Program-made: the position numbers and the translations under genes
Shown: one piece after another, positions 6,692-9,719 of the stretch
Layout: the number at the start of each line of letters is the position of its first letter
Position numbering within the stretch: the first letter of the stretch is position 1
NCBI GenBank assembly: GCA_964526035.1
Contig: CAZGKE010000133.1
Location: forward strand, 1 to 9,719
DNA: 9,719 bases
Direction: 5' to 3'
Source: DAOMOD01 sp964526035
GTDB taxonomy: Bacteria > Pseudomonadota > Gammaproteobacteria > Xanthomonadales > BPKI01
The notes under the pieces: generated by a model
What the model was told of the DNA's origin: nothing
Databases searched by the model: none
Seen by the model: the letters and a program-made list of their open reading frames with translations, nothing else

Positions 6692-6868
6692 ATGCACAAG
6701 CCATCAACCGCTCCGCCCGAACCGACCGCGCCTTCGCCGACGCCCGCCAAGAGGCACCTCAGGCTCGAAGTTGACGCCCTCGACGCCACGCTCGGTCTGT
6801 CCACCGTTCAGGAAGGCCCTGGCTCGCCCAGGCTGCCGGACGACTCATCCACAGGGGAAACGCCATGA
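6692..6868 (+). other. Possible small ORF (58 codons) coupled to the next gene
   Basis: An ATG at 6692 opens a frame that ends in TGA 6866-6868, overlapping the ATG (6865) of the exported-protein gene as ATGA. The peptide starts MHKPSTAPPEPTAPSP, continues with KRHLRLEVDALDATLGLSTV and ends in a Gly/Pro/Ser/Thr-rich tail without cysteine. Third-position GC is roughly three quarters, compatible with coding but not decisive in this genome. No Shine-Dalgarno precedes the ATG. The frame extends back to a GTG at 6530 through the 21-bp repeats, which argues against that longer version. I do not recognise the product; it may be a chance frame. Confidence 0.2.
6853..6858 (+). promoter_or_regulatory. 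Shine-Dalgarno AGGGGA for the exported beta-helix protein
   Basis: AGGGGA lies six bases before the ATG at 6865. It decides the start against the in-frame ATG at 6925, which would give a shorter signal peptide but has no comparable site upstream. Confidence 0.7.
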
Positions 6869-9672
6869 ATATCCGTCACCACCTCTCGCATGTTCTCGCT
6901 GCATGGCTTCCGGCGGGCCCGGCGATGCAAGATGCCGCCGTGCGTGGATCGCTGGCCGCGGTGCTGCTGATGCTCCTGTCAGCGGGTGCAACCGCTGACG
7001 ACATCACGTGGATCAATCCCACGTCCGGCGACTGGGCTGACGGCACGAACTGGGACAGCGGCAACCCGCCCGGCCCCGTCGATCAAGCCATCATCGGCAA
7101 CGGCGGCACGGTGCAGGTGCTGGCGCTGGACGCGCAGGCAGATGTCGTGATCGCCCGGAGCGGGGGATTGGAGTTCGCGCCCGGTGGCAGCCTCGATAGC
7201 GGCAATGCCTTGGTCGGCATCGGCCCCGACGCAAACGCGCACCTCACCATGAACGGCGGCATCTGGACCTTGAAACGGTTTGCCGCCGCCGCATGTGGCG
7301 GCGGCCAGGCGATCATCAACCTCAGCGGCGGCGCGCACCTGCTGGCCGATGACTTGGGCGGCTTCCACCAGATCGGGTACCCAGCACCCTGGGGCGGCTG
7401 TCTCGTGCAGGAGCACGGTTCGGGCATGATTCACGTGAGCGGACCCGGAACGCGATTCGACACCATCGGCCTGCTCAACCTCGGCGGTCCGATGCACGTC
7501 ACCGACGGCGCCGTGTTCCAGGCGTTCGGCGGCAACATCTTCACCTCCAGCGATCTGATCATCGACGGCCCAGGGAGCAGCGTGACCTCGACCATCGATG
7601 TGGACCTGCCGCCGGGACTATCGTTGGGCGGAATTCTCTTCCTGGAGCCGATCGTGCCTGGCGTCGCGCCGACGGTGACGGTAGCCAACGGCGCGACCCT
7701 CAGGCTGAAGAGCGATATCGTCGCGCGCGGGGCCATTCTGGCTGCACCCGCTAGCGACAACTCCTTCCCGACAATCCGAATCGGCGACGGCGGCGCGCCC
7801 GGCACCCTCGACATCCGCTGGATCATGCCCATGAGCAATGGGACCTTTGCGCGCATCATCTTCAACCACAACGCCCCCGACTACCACTTCAGTCACGACA
7901 GCACTGCAACGGGCGACCCGATCGCGACGGCATTTGATGAAGGAACGTACGTTATGGAACACATCGGGACGGGTACGACCACGATTGCCGGTCATCTCCT
8001 CGGGAACGGGGCGACCTACCGCGTCCGCGACGGCCGCATGGTGTTCGACAGTGCCTTGCTGGACGGAGCGGCCATGTTGATCGGCACGTTCCCCACCGAG
8101 CAGGGCACCGTGGAGTTCATCAACGGCGCCGTCACGCAAGATTTTTCCTTTCTGTCGGTTGGATCGCCGCTTGAGACTGCCGGCGACAGCCTGGTGCGCA
8201 TCGATGGCCCGGGCACCAGTGTGGTGGTCCAGGGCCGTGTGCTCGTATATGGTACGGGCAGCTTGCAGTTGTCGAACGGAGCACTGCTCAACATATCCTC
8301 CGAGACGCTTAGAACGGTACTCATGGGTGGGTCGAGGCTGGCGATCGGCGCCTTTCCCGGTGAGCCACCGGTCGCGCCCGGGCGATTGCGGGTGAAGTTG
8401 GCCGCGAGCACCAGCTCTGGCCAGGTGGCCGATGGGCTGATCGTGTTCAACCACAATGAATCAGGCTACGTGTTCTCCGACGCCGCAAACCCGGTCGAGA
8501 TCAACGGCAACTACGCCGTGTTGCACGAGAACGGCCACACGCGCTTCGCCCTCGAACAGACGTCCACGGGCGGCACCCTTGTCACCGGTGGCACGCTCCG
8601 CATCAGCCCCACGCCGAGCGGTTCTCCGCTGGGCACCGGCGCGGTGACCATCACTGGAACGGGGACGCTGTCGGGCAGTGGAAACGTACCCCTGACGGTC
8701 GTTGAAGCCGGTGGTCGACTCGATCCCGACAGGCAGCTGACCTTCACCGAAAACCTGAGCCTGGAACCTGGCGCGAGCATGGCGCTCGACTTGACCAGCC
8801 CTGGCCAACTGCCCGGATCGGGCTCGTCCAACGATTACATCCACGTCGAGGGTGATCTGGTGCTGGACGGCACCATCGACGTGCAGGCCGGTCCGCATTT
8901 CACCACGGGCAGCTACCCGATCATTGAGGTGGCCGGCACGGTCACCGACAACGGACTGCAGGTGAACAACCTGCCGACCGGCTACACGGCGACGGTGAAT
9001 ACCAGCTCGCCCCCCTGGATCGAACTGGATGTGGCGCGACTGCCTGGCTTCTACTCCGTGGGCGGCCAGCTCTCCGGCAACGTTGACTTCATTGGACCGA
9101 CCCTGCGCAATAACGGCGGCGGCGACCTGCAGATGTTCTTGAACTGGGGATTCACGTTCAGTGAGCTGGTCGCCGATGGCGGGAGCTACAACGTGACGGT
9201 GGCGCAACACCCATCCAACTCCATCTGCGAGGTCTTCAACGGCAGCGGGGTGATCAGCGGTGCGGACGTGACGAGTGTCGAGGTGCAGTGCACCGTCCCG
9301 CAGGCGACGCTCGCGCCCGAAACCCTGGTCTTCAGCCTGTTCGCTGCCGGCGATCCGCCGACATCGCGCATCGTCGTGTTCGAGAACACGGGCCCGATCG
9401 GCATCCCGGTCTATGGCGCGTCGATCCTCGGAACCCACGCAGGCGACTTCGCGGTCGGCATCGACGAATGCGCGGGGCAGGTGCTCGCTCCGGGAGCATC
9501 ATGCGGCATCGAGGTGCTCTTTGACGCAGCGAACGCGGCAGGCAACGACCCGCGTGTAGCCGTCCTGCGAATCAGTGCCGCGGGATTCCCGATAATCCCG
9601 AATCCCCTGAACGTCAATCTCCAGGGCTTCATCGACGGCCTGATGCGCGACGGATTCGAGTCGACGCCCTGA
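6865..9672 (+). CDS. Exported beta-helix (autotransporter-passenger-like) protein with Ig-like and choice-of-anchor D domains
   Basis: A 935-residue secreted or surface protein of unknown specific role. The signal peptide has a long n-region (1-28), then hydrophobic SLAAVLLMLLSAGATA with likely cleavage after A44. Residues 49-80 (SGDWADGTNWDSGNPPGPVDQAIIG) are a typical opening of passenger-like beta-helices. Residues about 80-720 are Gly/Asn/Thr-rich strand repeats, including GPGT/GPGSS turns and two related FNHN…Y-x-FS repeats (FNHN at 333 and 528), then a GGTLVTGGTLRIS-type beta-strand repeat near 570-610. Residues 729-812 (YSVGGQLSG…NNGG…YNVTVAQHPSN…C…VQCTV) are an Ig-like domain common in secreted bacterial proteins. 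Residues 814-912 match choice-of-anchor D (ASPM/SPD-2/Hydin-like), with CAGQVLAPGASC. The tail is FIDGLMRDGFESTP. There is no C-terminal beta-barrel, so it is not a classical type V autotransporter. No enzyme motif is visible. Adhesion, matrix or glycan binding are possible, unproven roles. It is likely transcribed separately from the regulator 341 bp upstream. Confidence 0.88.
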   Translation: MNIRHHLSHVLAAWLPAGPAMQDAAVRGSLAAVLLMLLSAGATADDITWINPTSGDWADGTNWDSGNPPGPVDQAIIGNGGTVQVLALDAQADVVIARSGGLEFAPGGSLDSGNALVGIGPDANAHLTMNGGIWTLKRFAAAACGGGQAIINLSGGAHLLADDLGGFHQIGYPAPWGGCLVQEHGSGMIHVSGPGTRFDTIGLLNLGGPMHVTDGAVFQAFGGNIFTSSDLIIDGPGSSVTSTIDVDLPPGLSLGGILFLEPIVPGVAPTVTVANGATLRLKSDIVARGAILAAPASDNSFPTIRIGDGGAPGTLDIRWIMPMSNGTFARIIFNHNAPDYHFSHDSTATGDPIATAFDEGTYVMEHIGTGTTTIAGHLLGNGATYRVRDGRMVFDSALLDGAAMLIGTFPTEQGTVEFINGAVTQDFSFLSVGSPLETAGDSLVRIDGPGTSVVVQGRVLVYGTGSLQLSNGALLNISSETLRTVLMGGSRLAIGAFPGEPPVAPGRLRVKLAASTSSGQVADGLIVFNHNESGYVFSDAANPVEINGNYAVLHENGHTRFALEQTSTGGTLVTGGTLRISPTPSGSPLGTGAVTITGTGTLSGSGNVPLTVVEAGGRLDPDRQLTFTENLSLEPGASMALDLTSPGQLPGSGSSNDYIHVEGDLVLDGTIDVQAGPHFTTGSYPIIEVAGTVTDNGLQVNNLPTGYTATVNTSSPPWIELDVARLPGFYSVGGQLSGNVDFIGPTLRNNGGGDLQMFLNWGFTFSELVADGGSYNVTVAQHPSNSICEVFNGSGVISGADVTSVEVQCTVPQATLAPETLVFSLFAAGDPPTSRIVVFENTGPIGIPVYGASILGTHAGDFAVGIDECAGQVLAPGASCGIEVLFDAANAAGNDPRVAVLRISAAGFPIIPNPLNVNLQGFIDGLMRDGFESTP

Positions 9673-9719
9673 GGCAGGTCAGAATCCCATGGCTGGGGAC
9701 GATGAAATGCTGCGCACTG
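9673..9719. other. Window end, no supported feature
   Basis: Forty-seven bases follow the stop of the exported-protein gene. There is no terminator hairpin. An ATG at 9689 opens a frame to the window edge, which is too short to judge. Confidence 0.4.

Noticed and set aside
5660..6697. 345-codon minus-strand frame opposite the receiver and AraC domains
   Set aside because: It is a shadow of the regulator gene; no motif is recognisable and the plus strand has intact signature residues.
6530..6868. 112-codon frame from GTG 6530
   Set aside because: It passes through the 21-bp repeats and has no ribosome site; only the shorter 6692 version is kept as a weak possibility.
9689..9719. Start of another gene at ATG 9689
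   Set aside because: Only ten codons are visible and there is no well-placed Shine-Dalgarno; it cannot be judged.

Overview
The window reads as chromosomal DNA of a high-GC gammaproteobacterium, most likely Lysobacterales (Xanthomonadales; Lysobacteraceae or Rhodanobacteraceae). This rests on strongly GC-biased codon use, REP-type repeats of the GTAGGAGCGCACCCGTGCGC kind, 'gggagaagg…gatgaggg' intergenic repeats familiar from that order, and the style of the secreted protein. It is an inference from sequence character, not from a marker gene.

Region 1 (1-1624) is the end of an operon for a 2-oxoacid (probably 2-oxoglutarate):ferredoxin oxidoreductase: the 3' end of the alpha subunit gene (korA-like, cut by the window edge) and the complete beta subunit gene (korB-like). 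The two genes are separated by three 51-bp REP-type repeat units. A good ribosome binding site now lies before the repeats rather than before korB. An open frame runs through the repeats and has ATGA overlaps with both genes, so ribosomes might cross the block by coupled translation.

Region 2 (1625-2407, 783 bp) has no convincing gene. It is a mosaic of small repeats: a 158-bp MITE-like element with terminal inverted repeats and a hairpin at its exact centre, a 54-nt imperfect palindrome, a terminator-like GC hairpin that can fold in two exclusive ways, and a run of further hairpins including an intergenic repeat of a type common in this order.

Region 3 (2408-6523) is one very large gene for a hybrid one-protein two-component regulator. 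It has two predicted periplasmic beta-propellers (about 14 blade motifs), a Y_Y_Y domain, one membrane helix, a histidine kinase, a receiver and an AraC-type DNA-binding domain. This is the 'HTCS' architecture best known from polysaccharide-responsive regulators of Bacteroidetes.

Region 4 (6524-6864) is a 341-bp intergenic stretch with two tandem 21-bp repeats (19 of 21 identical) rich in TGCGCA. They resemble the two-helical-turn direct repeats used by AraC-family proteins. Region 5 (6865-9672) encodes a large exported beta-helix-like protein with two Ig-like C-terminal domains and a short '…MRDGFES' tail, but no autotransporter barrel. The simplest reading is a sensor-regulator gene followed by a cell-surface or secreted protein gene it may control; that link is a hypothesis. 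The last 47 bases hold no supported feature.
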